From positions 1-24,352 of the IMG/VR virus record IMGVR_UViG_3300030430_003217: a stretch of DNA of 24,352 bases; one strand, 5' to 3'. The notes beneath the pieces are model-generated. The model worked only from the letters and a program-made list of their open reading frames with translations. It was not told the origin of the DNA and did not search any database. The position numbers were made by a program, and so were the translations under genes. This DNA is from a virus. Positions 1-6,710 of the stretch are shown one piece after another (position 1 is the first letter of the stretch; every line of letters starts with the position of its first letter).

Positions 1-256
1 TGCCGTTTGTTTCAGCAAATACAGGAATTGAACCAACTCTTCTGAAACCATAAACAATTGGTATGCCGTTGTTGGTTCCTGGTTTTGTAACTTTTACTCC
101 AGATGCTAACGCTTCAGGATTTAGGTCGGGAGTATCTATAGCGCCAAATGGCGATACAACAAAACTAAAGATATCACCCACAAATGAAGTGACACTTTTA
201 ATGGCTTTCTTGATGCCTTTAAAAAATTTTTTTATCTTTTTAAACGGATTACTCAT
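1..256 (-). CDS. Tail tip (J-like host specificity) protein, N-terminal part only
   Basis: This reading frame begins at ATG 256-254 and runs off the left edge, so only 85 residues are visible. The start overlaps the stop of the acetyltransferase gene (ATGAGTAA). The first 20 residues are very lysine-rich (MSNPFKKIKKFFKG), followed by a hydrophobic stretch (SFVGDIFSFVVSPFG). Then comes the motif NGIPIVYGFRRVGSIPVF, which matches the N-terminal pattern of lambda gpJ-type tail tip proteins (a PI-YG-RRVG signature). Such proteins form the central tail fibre or tip and contact the receptor. Its place at the end of the tail module, after the tape measure and two minor tail proteins, agrees. The receptor-binding C-terminus lies outside the window. 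Confidence 0.75.
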   Translation of the reverse strand, partial: MSNPFKKIKKFFKGIKKAIKSVTSFVGDIFSFVVSPFGAIDTPDLNPEALASGVKVTKPGTNNGIPIVYGFRRVGSIPVFAETNG

Positions 257-728
257 CTATTCCTTTCACAAAAAAGTTGCCACACGCATTCATACCTTTT
301 GATTTGAAATACACACTTGCTCTATCGATGTGCTCTTGGTCTGCTTCGCAATTTTCATCAAATAAGAAAACACTTGCCATAACATATTTGCATTTATTTT
401 GTTCAAACCAATCTACAATAGCATTCCAAAGTTGGTCAGCATTGCGTTTATTTCTGTGTTCTGGATGCACAAAAAACATTCCTATATCACCAAATCTATT
501 TTGATTCCAAGGTATTTCGTTTAATGTGCCAATTGTATAACCTATCATTTTGTTGCCGTCTAACAATACAAATATGTTATTTGTATCTGTGATAAGTGTT
601 TCTCTAATTTTTTGTAGATACACAGACCAATCACCTATGTTGTTTTGTGGTAATTTTGCTTCTTCATGTTGTGCTACACACAATTTTTTGAATTCAGTAA
701 AATCGTCTGCTGTCAGTTGTCTTATCAT
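249..728 (-). CDS. GNAT-family N-acetyltransferase embedded in the tail-tip module
   Basis: The protein has 159 residues from the ATG at 728, which forms a TAATG overlap with the upstream stop and is preceded by GGGGA. A second in-frame ATG at 743 exists but lacks a good ribosome binding site. The fold pattern is GNAT-like: N-terminal IRQLTADDFTEFKKL, a central strand pair ending in FFVHPEHRNKR, then helix NADQLWNAIVDWFEQ, and a late VYFKSKGMNACGNFFVKG segment typical of the last GNAT helix and strands. The usual acetyl-CoA loop Q/RxxGxG/A is present as RNKRNA, with arginine in place of the glycine. In lambdoid tail operons this slot, between the L-like and J-like genes, holds a gpK-type peptidase. 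The substrate is unknown; a protein N-terminus or amine sugar are both possible. Confidence 0.75.
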   Translation of the reverse strand: MIRQLTADDFTEFKKLCVAQHEEAKLPQNNIGDWSVYLQKIRETLITDTNNIFVLLDGNKMIGYTIGTLNEIPWNQNRFGDIGMFFVHPEHRNKRNADQLWNAIVDWFEQNKCKYVMASVFLFDENCEADQEHIDRASVYFKSKGMNACGNFFVKGIDE

Positions 729-1318
729 TATTTTATTCCCCATTTTAATTCTGCTAATGTTTCGTGTGAATATTCCATACCAAAGTCGCTTGGATGTTCT
801 CTTTGAAAATTTTGTAGATTGCTTCTGCGTCCATTTTTTTTGTTAAAATTAACAAACTGTGAACTAACTTGGTATTGTATGTCTGCTGTGGTTTGATTGT
901 TGGTCACAGAATATCCTGCCACTTTTCCTTTGAACAATAACACTATTGCATCATCTCCACTGTCTCCTAACAAAAATCTTGTGTTGGGATCTAAAAATGC
1001 TCTGAATATTCTAACGCCTGCGTTAATTTGACTGCTTACAGCATAAGTTCTAACCAATGAAACATCTAATGCTGATATGGCAATGTTTACATTTGATATA
1101 TTCAAATCACCTGATTCTTGCGATTCTGTAAAACTTAAAAAGTCACCTTGGGCAACATAGGTATTGCCATTAAAAAATATATCAAATGCATTGTCTGTGA
1201 AATAATTTGTGCTCACTGTGCCTGCACTATCTATCACATCAATCTCTAGTAATATTGCTGTTAATAAACTGTCACCTGCGAGATAGGTGTTGAGTGTGTC
1301 TGTAAACTGTCGTGTCAT
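728..1318 (-). CDS. Minor tail protein, DUF2163/lambda gpL-like tail hub component
   Basis: A 196-residue protein that starts with a TAATG overlap at 1318 and ends in another at 728. The N-terminus (RQFTDTLNTYLAG, then LLEIDVID, NYFTDNAFDIFFNGNTYVAQGDFLSF) has the arrangement of DUF2163-type tail proteins, which read as a beta-rich domain: acquired field, then a NIxISALD-like strand. The family lies between the distal tail protein and the tip protein in gene transfer agents and many siphophages, and is analogous in position to lambda gpL. It contains no cysteine, so an iron-sulfur site like that of lambda gpL is not expected. The C-terminus (HPSDFGMEYSHETLAELKWG) resembles endings common in marine phage homologues. 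Family assignment rests on pattern and position. Confidence 0.6.
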   Translation of the reverse strand: MTRQFTDTLNTYLAGDSLLTAILLEIDVIDSAGTVSTNYFTDNAFDIFFNGNTYVAQGDFLSFTESQESGDLNISNVNIAISALDVSLVRTYAVSSQINAGVRIFRAFLDPNTRFLLGDSGDDAIVLLFKGKVAGYSVTNNQTTADIQYQVSSQFVNFNKKNGRRSNLQNFQREHPSDFGMEYSHETLAELKWGIK

Positions 1319-1956
1319 TAGATGGCCTCCTGCACATCCATTCGATAATTTACTGTGCCATCTGTGTTATATTGATATTCAACAGCATCCGTTGCCATTA
1401 TCATTTTAAAAGGCACATTATCAAATGTCACTGTGTCTGATACTGCTACTGCTTTTATCAGTGATGGTTGAAAATTTATTTGAACATCGCCTGCTGAATC
1501 TGGTGTTACATCTCCTGTGACCATATACACTTTGCTGTGGTTAGAAAATTTTATTACATCACCTGCTTTAAGAATAGTGCCAGATGTCCAACCAGTAAGT
1601 GCTACATCAACAGCAGTTGATCCTACATCACTGGCATCTTTTGCTGTCATTGTGCTAACTGCCGCGGTTGCTTTTTTACTGCTTATGCCGGGTAATTCAA
1701 TTGTAAAGTCATTCAATCTGCCTCTTGCTTGTGATTGAAATGCTTGTATTTCTCTAAATTGATCCTGTGTGTAGAACGGAAATTCTAGTGTTGCTCTCCA
1801 CAGCATTGTTGCTGTGCCTTTCCTTATGGTTCTACCTGAATTAGATTGTGTGAATGCTATGTTGTTCAAACCTTGAAAATTCATTGATTTGAATCCTATT
1901 AGATTAGGATTGACTAACGTAGATCCTGATCCATTAAATGCTCCGATGCTTGCCAT
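1318..1956 (-). CDS. Minor tail protein following the tape measure (distal tail / gpM position)
   Basis: A 212-residue beta-rich protein with no recognisable catalytic motif. The segment TMLWRATLEFPFYTQDQFREIQAFQSQ (about residues 49-75) looks like a structured N-terminal domain, and the middle (about 95-175) is rich in short alternating strands such as ILKAGDVIKFSNHSKVYMVTGDV, which resembles an OB-like or barrel insertion. It sits immediately downstream of the tape measure (TAATG at 1956) and upstream of the DUF2163-like gene, the place of lambda gpM or of a distal tail protein. The role is inferred from order: building the tail tip ring on which the J-like protein assembles. Confidence 0.5.
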   Translation of the reverse strand: MASIGAFNGSGSTLVNPNLIGFKSMNFQGLNNIAFTQSNSGRTIRKGTATMLWRATLEFPFYTQDQFREIQAFQSQARGRLNDFTIELPGISSKKATAAVSTMTAKDASDVGSTAVDVALTGWTSGTILKAGDVIKFSNHSKVYMVTGDVTPDSAGDVQINFQPSLIKAVAVSDTVTFDNVPFKMIMATDAVEYQYNTDGTVNYRMDVQEAI

Positions 1957-4130
1957 TATGTTGTAACTCCTTGTCTTCCTTGTCTGTTAAATGCTTGGTT
2001 AATGATGCCAACTATTGTGCTTCTTCTTTCAACCAACAATTCATCAAATCCTGTGGCATCCACAGTTTCAATGTTAAAGTTCACAGTCATTGCATTGCCC
2101 ATTTGGTTGTTTGGTATAATTGTGCCTGCTGTGCCGGGCCTAAAAATTTCGGGGCCCGATTCTCCAACCAGGTAACTTTGGTCTCTACGCACATCACCAC
2201 CTTTTTGTCTTGGGCCTGTGTAAGATGTTGATCTAATTTGTTGAACTTGAGCATAACCTTTTGCCGCCACCAATGCCGCCGCCGCAAGGTTTAACGGGAA
2301 TGGTAACACTTTAAGTGCGTTGGCAATACCTTGTGCTGTTGACACAATCGCTTCAGCAATCGCCGCCGCTTTGGCAATCTTAAATGCTTTTTCACTTGTC
2401 TGTCCTAACACATTGATTACTTCTAGTCCAATGGATTTTGCAAGGTCTACTCTTTGTTTGCCTGACAGTGCTTCTATGTCATTGGTTTTCGCTTGACCTG
2501 ATTTTATCAAATCAATAACTTCTTTTACTTCTCTTTTTCTTGCCGCTATGGCATCTCTTGCTCTGTTGTCTTGAATCTTTCTAACAGCAATGCTGTATTC
2601 TCTTTCGCTTAGAATACCTTCATCTCTTAATCTTTTTAATTGTTTTAATTTTTCTTGTTCTGCTTCGACTTCTGGAAATCTTTCTGCCAACACACCCCCA
2701 ACATCTTTTGCTATGCCTGGCAATGCTTTCTTAGCCGCCGCTAATTGTTTTTCTGATTCTATTTCTTGTAATTTAAGTAAAATTCTTTCTCTTGTTTCCG
2801 CATTCATGCCTTTTAGAACAGTGTGTTCCATTTCATACAATCTACGCAATGCTTCAGTAGGTTGTTTTGCCGCTTCTAATTTTACAATTTCTTTATCTAG
2901 GCCATCAACAATTTTTGTAATTTGTGCTTTTCTTTCTTCTTGTAATGCTATTAAAGCCTTTTGTGCTTTGCTTAATCTTTTTGTTGAATCAGTTGTTGCC
3001 TCCATACCATCGTGTAGACCATTGTAAGATGTTGTAGATTTTTCAGTGGCATCAGTCATGTCCGTAAAGCCATCTACCAATTTCATTATTTCTTTTCTAT
3101 ATGCTACTGCGGCACCTAAAGCAATACCTACCCCTATTGCTGTGATAGGATTTGCCAACATTGCCAATGTGGTTCTTATTACTGCCGCTCTCAACACTAA
3201 GAATGTTGCACTCAATGCCTTTATACCTACTGCAAGTCTGCCTACTCCAACAATCGCACCACCTATAACTTTGGCACCTATGAATACACCAAATGCTATT
3301 TTGATTGTGTCAAGATTGTCTTTAAGGAATAATAATGTTGCACCTACATTTTTACCTAATGCGTTGGCAAAATTTTCACTGCCTTCACTGGCATCAATAA
3401 TTGATCTGGTAATATCTGTCAATGCCGCAGTAAGTCCGCCTTCACCTACTTCATCAGCAAATATGGCAATTTCATCTTGTAAATTAGAAAACGCACCTGT
3501 TAATGTTTGTGCTTGTCTATCAATACCACCTGCAAAATCTGTTTTACCAATGTTTTCAATAACATCTATAATTTCTAAACCATTGTTTTTAATTTCTGTG
3601 GTTGTGCCTTTAAAAATAACTTTTAACTTGTCGCCTTCAGTTTTTACCTTGATACCAAGTTGTTTAAGCATTTCAAATTCACCAGTTGTGGCATTGAACA
3701 CTGCTCTCGCAACTTCATCTATTCTTCTTCCCATACCAGCGGCTATGTTACCCACGCTGGTCATAAAGTCAACAGTCGGATCTAGACCTGCGTTTCTAAA
3801 TGTTATGAACGCACTGGTTACATCCTGAAGTTGAAATGGTGTTTGTTGTGTAAAATCTTTGATTAAACGAAAGGATTTAGCCGCGGCTTGTGTTGATCCT
3901 TCTACTGTGACAAGTGTTGCTCGTAGATCTTCAAACTGTCTTATGGTATTGATTAATCCACGAACAAGTATGCCGGTTCCTATTGCCGCTAAGGCACCTG
4001 CCACTTTTTTGGCAATACCATTAGTTTTACTAAGACTTTTGTTCAGACCATTAATCTGACCTTTTGCCTTGCTTATTGCGGCACCCGTCTTATCTACTAC
4101 GACGAATTCTAGGCGCACCTGATCGGCCAT
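1956..4130 (-). CDS. Tail tape measure protein
   Basis: The protein has 724 residues and sits inside the extended tail tube, setting its length. Sequence features: an N-terminal helical region (KAKGQINGLNKSL, AAAKSFRLIKDFTQQTPFQLQDV) typical of tape measure proteins, strongly hydrophobic segments at about 276-345 suited to membrane passage, a charged coiled-coil region at about 385-540, a further apolar helix at about 583-630, and a C-terminal GESGPEIFRPGTAGTIIPN motif (about 657-675) shared with lambdoid tape measures. At roughly 1.5 angstrom per residue the tail would be near 110 nm (inference). The start overlaps the frameshifted end of the tail chaperone, as in lambda. No lytic transglycosylase or peptidase motif was seen. 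Confidence 0.92.
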   Translation of the reverse strand: MADQVRLEFVVVDKTGAAISKAKGQINGLNKSLSKTNGIAKKVAGALAAIGTGILVRGLINTIRQFEDLRATLVTVEGSTQAAAKSFRLIKDFTQQTPFQLQDVTSAFITFRNAGLDPTVDFMTSVGNIAAGMGRRIDEVARAVFNATTGEFEMLKQLGIKVKTEGDKLKVIFKGTTTEIKNNGLEIIDVIENIGKTDFAGGIDRQAQTLTGAFSNLQDEIAIFADEVGEGGLTAALTDITRSIIDASEGSENFANALGKNVGATLLFLKDNLDTIKIAFGVFIGAKVIGGAIVGVGRLAVGIKALSATFLVLRAAVIRTTLAMLANPITAIGVGIALGAAVAYRKEIMKLVDGFTDMTDATEKSTTSYNGLHDGMEATTDSTKRLSKAQKALIALQEERKAQITKIVDGLDKEIVKLEAAKQPTEALRRLYEMEHTVLKGMNAETRERILLKLQEIESEKQLAAAKKALPGIAKDVGGVLAERFPEVEAEQEKLKQLKRLRDEGILSEREYSIAVRKIQDNRARDAIAARKREVKEVIDLIKSGQAKTNDIEALSGKQRVDLAKSIGLEVINVLGQTSEKAFKIAKAAAIAEAIVSTAQGIANALKVLPFPLNLAAAALVAAKGYAQVQQIRSTSYTGPRQKGGDVRRDQSYLVGESGPEIFRPGTAGTIIPNNQMGNAMTVNFNIETVDATGFDELLVERRSTIVGIINQAFNRQGRQGVTT

Positions 4131-4284
4131 CGTTCAAAACCTTTCGTTCTTCGTCATGCTTCATTTTAAAATATGCTGACCACATGGTCAATTCTAGGAC
4201 ACTAAACTGCATGACTTCTTCTATTGATTTGCCCAGCGTTTCCGCTACTTTGACAACCAATAGAAGTTCAGCGTCCTCTCTTAG
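4090..4284 (-). CDS. Frameshift extension of the tail chaperone (gpT-like), expressed as a gpG-T fusion
   Basis: Reading in the -1 frame after the slippery site continues for 64 codons from CTA (4284-4282) to TAA at 4092-4090. It has no good start codon of its own near the beginning, so it is best read as the tail of a 179-residue fusion beginning at 4628. The segment contains LLLVVKVAETLGKSIEEVMQ and SVLELTMWSAYFKMKHDEER, a pattern (short helix, then EL-W-AY-) characteristic of gpT-type extensions, which bind the tape measure or tail tube. It fills the otherwise empty 151 bases before the tape measure and overlaps the tape measure start by 41 bases. Experimental frameshift efficiency is unknown. 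Confidence 0.8.
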   Translation of the reverse strand, partial: LREDAELLLVVKVAETLGKSIEEVMQFSVLELTMWSAYFKMKHDEERKVLNDGRSGAPRIRRSR

Positions 4285-4628
4285 TTTTTTTCTACTTCCT
4301 CAACTTTGTATTCAGAAGTAGCATTATTTAAAACAGTTGCAATCTTAATTAAAACTGCTGGATCTGTTTCGTGCATCAACGCTGTCTGGTCAAATCTGTT
4401 AAACATAGGTTTGCCATCCTGTGTCAATGCTTTCATAATGATTGATTCAACTAATGCTTCCACAGTGTCACCTTTGGATTGCAGTTGAATAATTTTGCTT
4501 TCAGTTGCAAAAGAATACGCATTTTTGTAATAAATGTCGCATTCCCACTCAGGCACATTCAACTTGTTCAGTTCACTGCCTAATTTGTTTTTGAAATGCT
4601 TTTTAGCATTTTCTAGTATCTTACTCAT
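4281..4628 (-). CDS. Tail assembly chaperone, gpG-like short form
   Basis: This 115-residue protein starts by an ATGA overlap with the upstream gene. It has the expected size and position for the gpG member of a gpG/gpGT pair: just before the tape measure and after the tail tube gene. The centre contains GDTVEALVESIIMKALTQDGKPMF and DPAVLIKIATVLNNA, a helical pattern found in tail chaperones that keep the tape measure soluble before tube assembly. The last codons are GAA AAA AAC before TAA, which forms a textbook slippery heptamer; a fraction of ribosomes should bypass the stop and continue into the downstream frame. Confidence 0.75.
   Translation of the reverse strand: MSKILENAKKHFKNKLGSELNKLNVPEWECDIYYKNAYSFATESKIIQLQSKGDTVEALVESIIMKALTQDGKPMFNRFDQTALMHETDPAVLIKIATVLNNATSEYKVEEVEKN
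4284..4290 (-). promoter_or_regulatory. Programmed -1 ribosomal frameshift slippery site A AAA AAC
   Basis: On the minus strand the heptamer A AAA AAC is in the correct phase (codons GAA AAA AAC, followed at once by the stop TAA). It is among the most efficient known bacterial -1 slippery sequences. The -1 frame opens directly into a conserved-looking gpT-like segment. I see no strong hairpin 5-9 bases downstream; a small AGCG-GAAA-CGCT tetraloop stem lies farther away at 4235-4246. Confidence 0.8.
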
Positions 4629-4951
4629 TTAATATACTTTCTCCTTCTCAATGCCGCTCTAGCAGGCCCTATCATGCCTCGCGGTGCTTGTTTTGATCGC
4701 CCTCGTTCTAAAAGACCAATGTAGGGTGTTCTATTGGAAACTGTTGTGGTTTTTCCCACATTGTTAGAAACAACAGAAGGATTCGAATCTCTTCTCATTT
4801 TCCAATTTCTTTTGGCCCTTCCTGTCTTAACAGGAGTTACTTTTTTTAACTCCTTTAAGGCATTGTGTGCGATACGGGTGCCCAAACGCGATAATTCTCT
4901 TTCTATCGCGTTGAACACCTGATCTACTTTTAGCAGTCTGCCACTAATCAT
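4625..4951 (-). CDS. HK97 gp10-like head-tail joining / neck protein
   Basis: A 108-residue basic protein (many Arg and Lys). The signature is KKVTPVKTGRAKRNWK (about residues 38-53): the TPV-TG-L/A--W motif is characteristic of HK97 gp10-like proteins. It is followed by NRTPYIGLLERGRSKQAPRGMIGPARAALRRR, where the Y---LE-G-S--AP-GM--PA- pattern is also typical of this family. These proteins work at the head-tail junction or tail completion. It lies between the tail tube and tail chaperone genes, later than the usual position before the tail terminator. No clear Shine-Dalgarno precedes the start, but the gap to the tail tube stop is only one base, so coupling is likely. Confidence 0.75.
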   Translation of the reverse strand: MISGRLLKVDQVFNAIERELSRLGTRIAHNALKELKKVTPVKTGRAKRNWKMRRDSNPSVVSNNVGKTTTVSNRTPYIGLLERGRSKQAPRGMIGPARAALRRRKYIK

Positions 4952-4952
4952 A

Positions 4953-5351
4953 TTAGATAGTTGCTTCTACTAATGGTCCCGTTCCTTGAAATGAAACCGT
5001 TGCTTGGTTTAAGTCATCGAATGATACTGTTCTTGAAACAGAAGTTACGATAACATCGCCTTCGTATTTTATTCCACTGTTTGATGTGTGAAATTCAACA
5101 TGAAGTGTAGCGTCTGCTGAAGGATCAAATATTCCTAATCCTTCGTGAGTTGATTCAAACAGCACATCCATAGTGCCTGTGAATTGGTGTAGTGAAGAAA
5201 TATAAGTTCTTGCACTTGACCCCATTGCTGATGTATCTAGAGCGTCCTTTGTATGTTCAACACTCCAAGATCTCACAGATGCTACCGCAGTTGCCGCCGC
5301 ACCAGAATCAGCACTAAACTTCACTGTTCCATTTTCGCCGCTTATAGCCAT
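4953..5351 (-). CDS. Major tail tube protein
   Basis: The protein has 132 residues, begins after a strong AAGGAG, and is beta-rich throughout. The pattern GENGTVKFSAD, VRSWSVEHTKDALDTSAMG, SLHQFTGTMDVLFES, and VSFDDLNQATVSFQGTGPL matches small siphovirus tail tube proteins, in which a beta-barrel monomer assembles as stacked hexameric rings around the tape measure. The W-V--TKD-LDTS-MG segment is especially typical. The short size suggests a minimal tube without an added Ig-like domain. Its place between neck genes and the tail chaperone agrees. Confidence 0.8.
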   Translation of the reverse strand: MAISGENGTVKFSADSGAAATAVASVRSWSVEHTKDALDTSAMGSSARTYISSLHQFTGTMDVLFESTHEGLGIFDPSADATLHVEFHTSNSGIKYEGDVIVTSVSRTVSFDDLNQATVSFQGTGPLVEATI

Positions 5352-5362
5352 AGTTGTTCTCC

Positions 5363-5665
5363 TTAGTTGGTGTCGTGGTCATCTTCATCCACTTTGTCAA
5401 AAGACTCTGTAGATACACTTCCATCGACCGTTGTTGATGTTTCAATATCCTCCACATCTTTCAATGTTTCGTCTATTGATGGTTTAATTTCAGCAGTCAC
5501 TTTTATTGCTTGGCGACTACTTTTTTTCTTACTTCTAGTTGGTTTAGGTTTTTCAGTTTTTTCTGAATCTGCCAAACGCCAACCTTCGTCAAGAAATCTT
5601 GAAATTTTGTCTTGTTCAATCAATTGCGATTGATTTTCTTTTCTAACACGATAATATTTTACCAT
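5363..5665 (-). CDS. Uncharacterised charged protein of the neck-tail region
   Basis: A 100-residue protein of unknown function. The N-terminal 33 residues (YYRVRKENQSQLIEQDKIS, then FLDEGWRLAD) look folded; the middle is a lysine and arginine-rich linker (about 37-55: PKPTRSKKKSSRQ) and the C-terminus is acidic and serine/threonine-rich, likely disordered. It starts by TAATG overlap with the tail terminator gene and is followed 11 bases later by the tail tube gene with its own Shine-Dalgarno. Similar short proteins occur between neck and tube genes in siphophages; a role in tail assembly is inferred only from place. Confidence 0.55.
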   Translation of the reverse strand: MVKYYRVRKENQSQLIEQDKISRFLDEGWRLADSEKTEKPKPTRSKKKSSRQAIKVTAEIKPSIDETLKDVEDIETSTTVDGSVSTESFDKVDEDDHDTN

Positions 5666-6111
5666 TACACTGCTCCTTTAGTGAATGAGTAAAGAACTTC
5701 TACAATCATTAAGAATTCTCCCAATGGAGCAACTCTGTCTATAACTTCAATGGTTCTTACTCTTGTTGTTACTGCTTTGCCCGTAACTTCTCTTGTTCTA
5801 TCATTGTTTAATGTTTCTTCCAATCTTTCGATCAATTCGTTACGTTTTTCGTCCACAGTCTGCACATAACTGGTTCTGCCATCTGATCTAACAAAACCTC
5901 TTACATTTACTTCAATTGTGCCTCTGCGTATGCCACCCATAGCATTGTCTTCTCTAGTTTCATTACCAGTTGTAATTAATATGGCAGGAAATTGTGTAAT
6001 TGCTAATTTTTCAACATCAAATGTTTCGCGAGTGATGAAAGCAGGTCTAGGAGAATGCATATCTCCCACAACATCTACAATGTTTTTTGTGATTGTTTCT
6101 CTGTTGGACAT
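5665..6111 (-). CDS. Tail terminator / tail completion protein (gpU-like)
   Basis: A 148-residue protein with the alpha-beta pattern of tail terminators: an opening helix (RETITKNIVDVVGDM), strand FPAILITTGNETRED, strand TIEVNVRGFVR, long helix VDEKRNELIERLEETLNNDRT, and final strands ending in FLMIVEVLYSFTKG. In this family the protein forms a ring that caps the tail tube and joins it to the head. The start ATG follows the connector stop by three bases, with AGG inside the preceding stop region. The family call is from the order of secondary structure and the PAI-I--G and V-YS-- motifs; position between connector and tail tube supports it. Confidence 0.65.
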   Translation of the reverse strand: MSNRETITKNIVDVVGDMHSPRPAFITRETFDVEKLAITQFPAILITTGNETREDNAMGGIRRGTIEVNVRGFVRSDGRTSYVQTVDEKRNELIERLEETLNNDRTREVTGKAVTTRVRTIEVIDRVAPLGEFLMIVEVLYSFTKGAV

Positions 6112-6114
6112 CCG

Positions 6115-6567
6115 CTACCTTTTTAGTCGGAGGTAGTATTGCGGTTCCTTTTCAGCGTCTGTGACTGTGCCTGAAGAATCAAAATCGTATTCTATTCCAT
6201 CCTGCATAACAGCATCTAGTTCTCTAGTTGCTTCTTTTCTGTAGAAATCCATTTTTCTTTCGAACATATCCATCTCCTCAGAAAATTTTGCAAGTTTTGG
6301 CATGATGTGAAATCCTAAAGTCCAATACACAGCGGCTCGAGTCAATTGACTTGCGTTATACAAATCTTCATTAGGTTCGTTGGCACCTATATTCATTCTC
6401 TTGTAATCGTATTTAGAATATGCCTGTAAAGGCCACCAATTTGCCCTTAACCATCTGAATACATCTGCTTGACCGTCTGCAATTTCTTGTGACAGATCGC
6501 TGATGCCAAATTCGTCTATGTTGGGTTCTATCTTTTTGATATCACTTATTGTTAATAGTGTCGCCAT
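6115..6567 (-). CDS. Head-tail connector (gp6-like adaptor) with an EF-hand-like loop
   Basis: A 150-residue mostly helical protein, first gene after the capsid terminator, preceded by GGAGGGGAG. Helices include SDLSQEIADGQADVFRWLRA, ASQLTRAAVYWTLGFHIMPKL and MDMFERKMDFYRKEATRELDAV, the pattern of gp6/gp15-type adaptors that bind under the portal. Near the C-terminus, residues 128-139 (DFDSSGTVTDAE) match the EF-hand calcium loop at positions 1, 3, 5, 6, 8 and 12. Connector function is inferred from helical pattern and position; calcium binding is inferred from the loop alone. Confidence 0.65.
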   Translation of the reverse strand: MATLLTISDIKKIEPNIDEFGISDLSQEIADGQADVFRWLRANWWPLQAYSKYDYKRMNIGANEPNEDLYNASQLTRAAVYWTLGFHIMPKLAKFSEEMDMFERKMDFYRKEATRELDAVMQDGIEYDFDSSGTVTDAEKEPQYYLRLKR

Positions 6568-6642
6568 AAAAGGGTGCTCCCCTCCTTTATTGTTGTTAAT
6601 TGAAAGAACAAATCCTTTTTGTTCACAGTTATTTATTCTTAA

Positions 6643-6677
6643 TCAAAAAAAAAGGGCGATATTTCTACCGCCCTTTT
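6643..6677 (-). terminator. Intrinsic terminator downstream of the major capsid gene
   Basis: On the minus strand AAAAGGGCG (6677-6669) pairs perfectly with CGCCCTTTT (6658-6650) around a 10-base loop, and is followed by an unbroken run of T residues (down to about 6645). This is a classic rho-independent terminator, placed about 35 bases after the capsid stop codon. It should separate abundant capsid transcripts from the connector and tail genes. Confidence 0.85.
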
Positions 6678-6710
6678 CCAATGTCAACGAAGTAACAAAT
6701 CTATTTATTA

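Noticed and set aside
3046-3828. A 260-codon plus-strand open frame opposite the tape measure gene
   Set aside because: It is a shadow of the real minus-strand gene: low-complexity Ala, Ile, Thr, Val composition arising from the complementary strand, no ribosome binding site, and the minus-strand product has clear tape measure features.
4235-4246. AGCG-GAAA-CGCT hairpin as the frameshift stimulator
   Set aside because: It is roughly 38 bases beyond the slippery site, whereas stimulatory stems normally start 5-9 bases away, and the stem is only four to five pairs.
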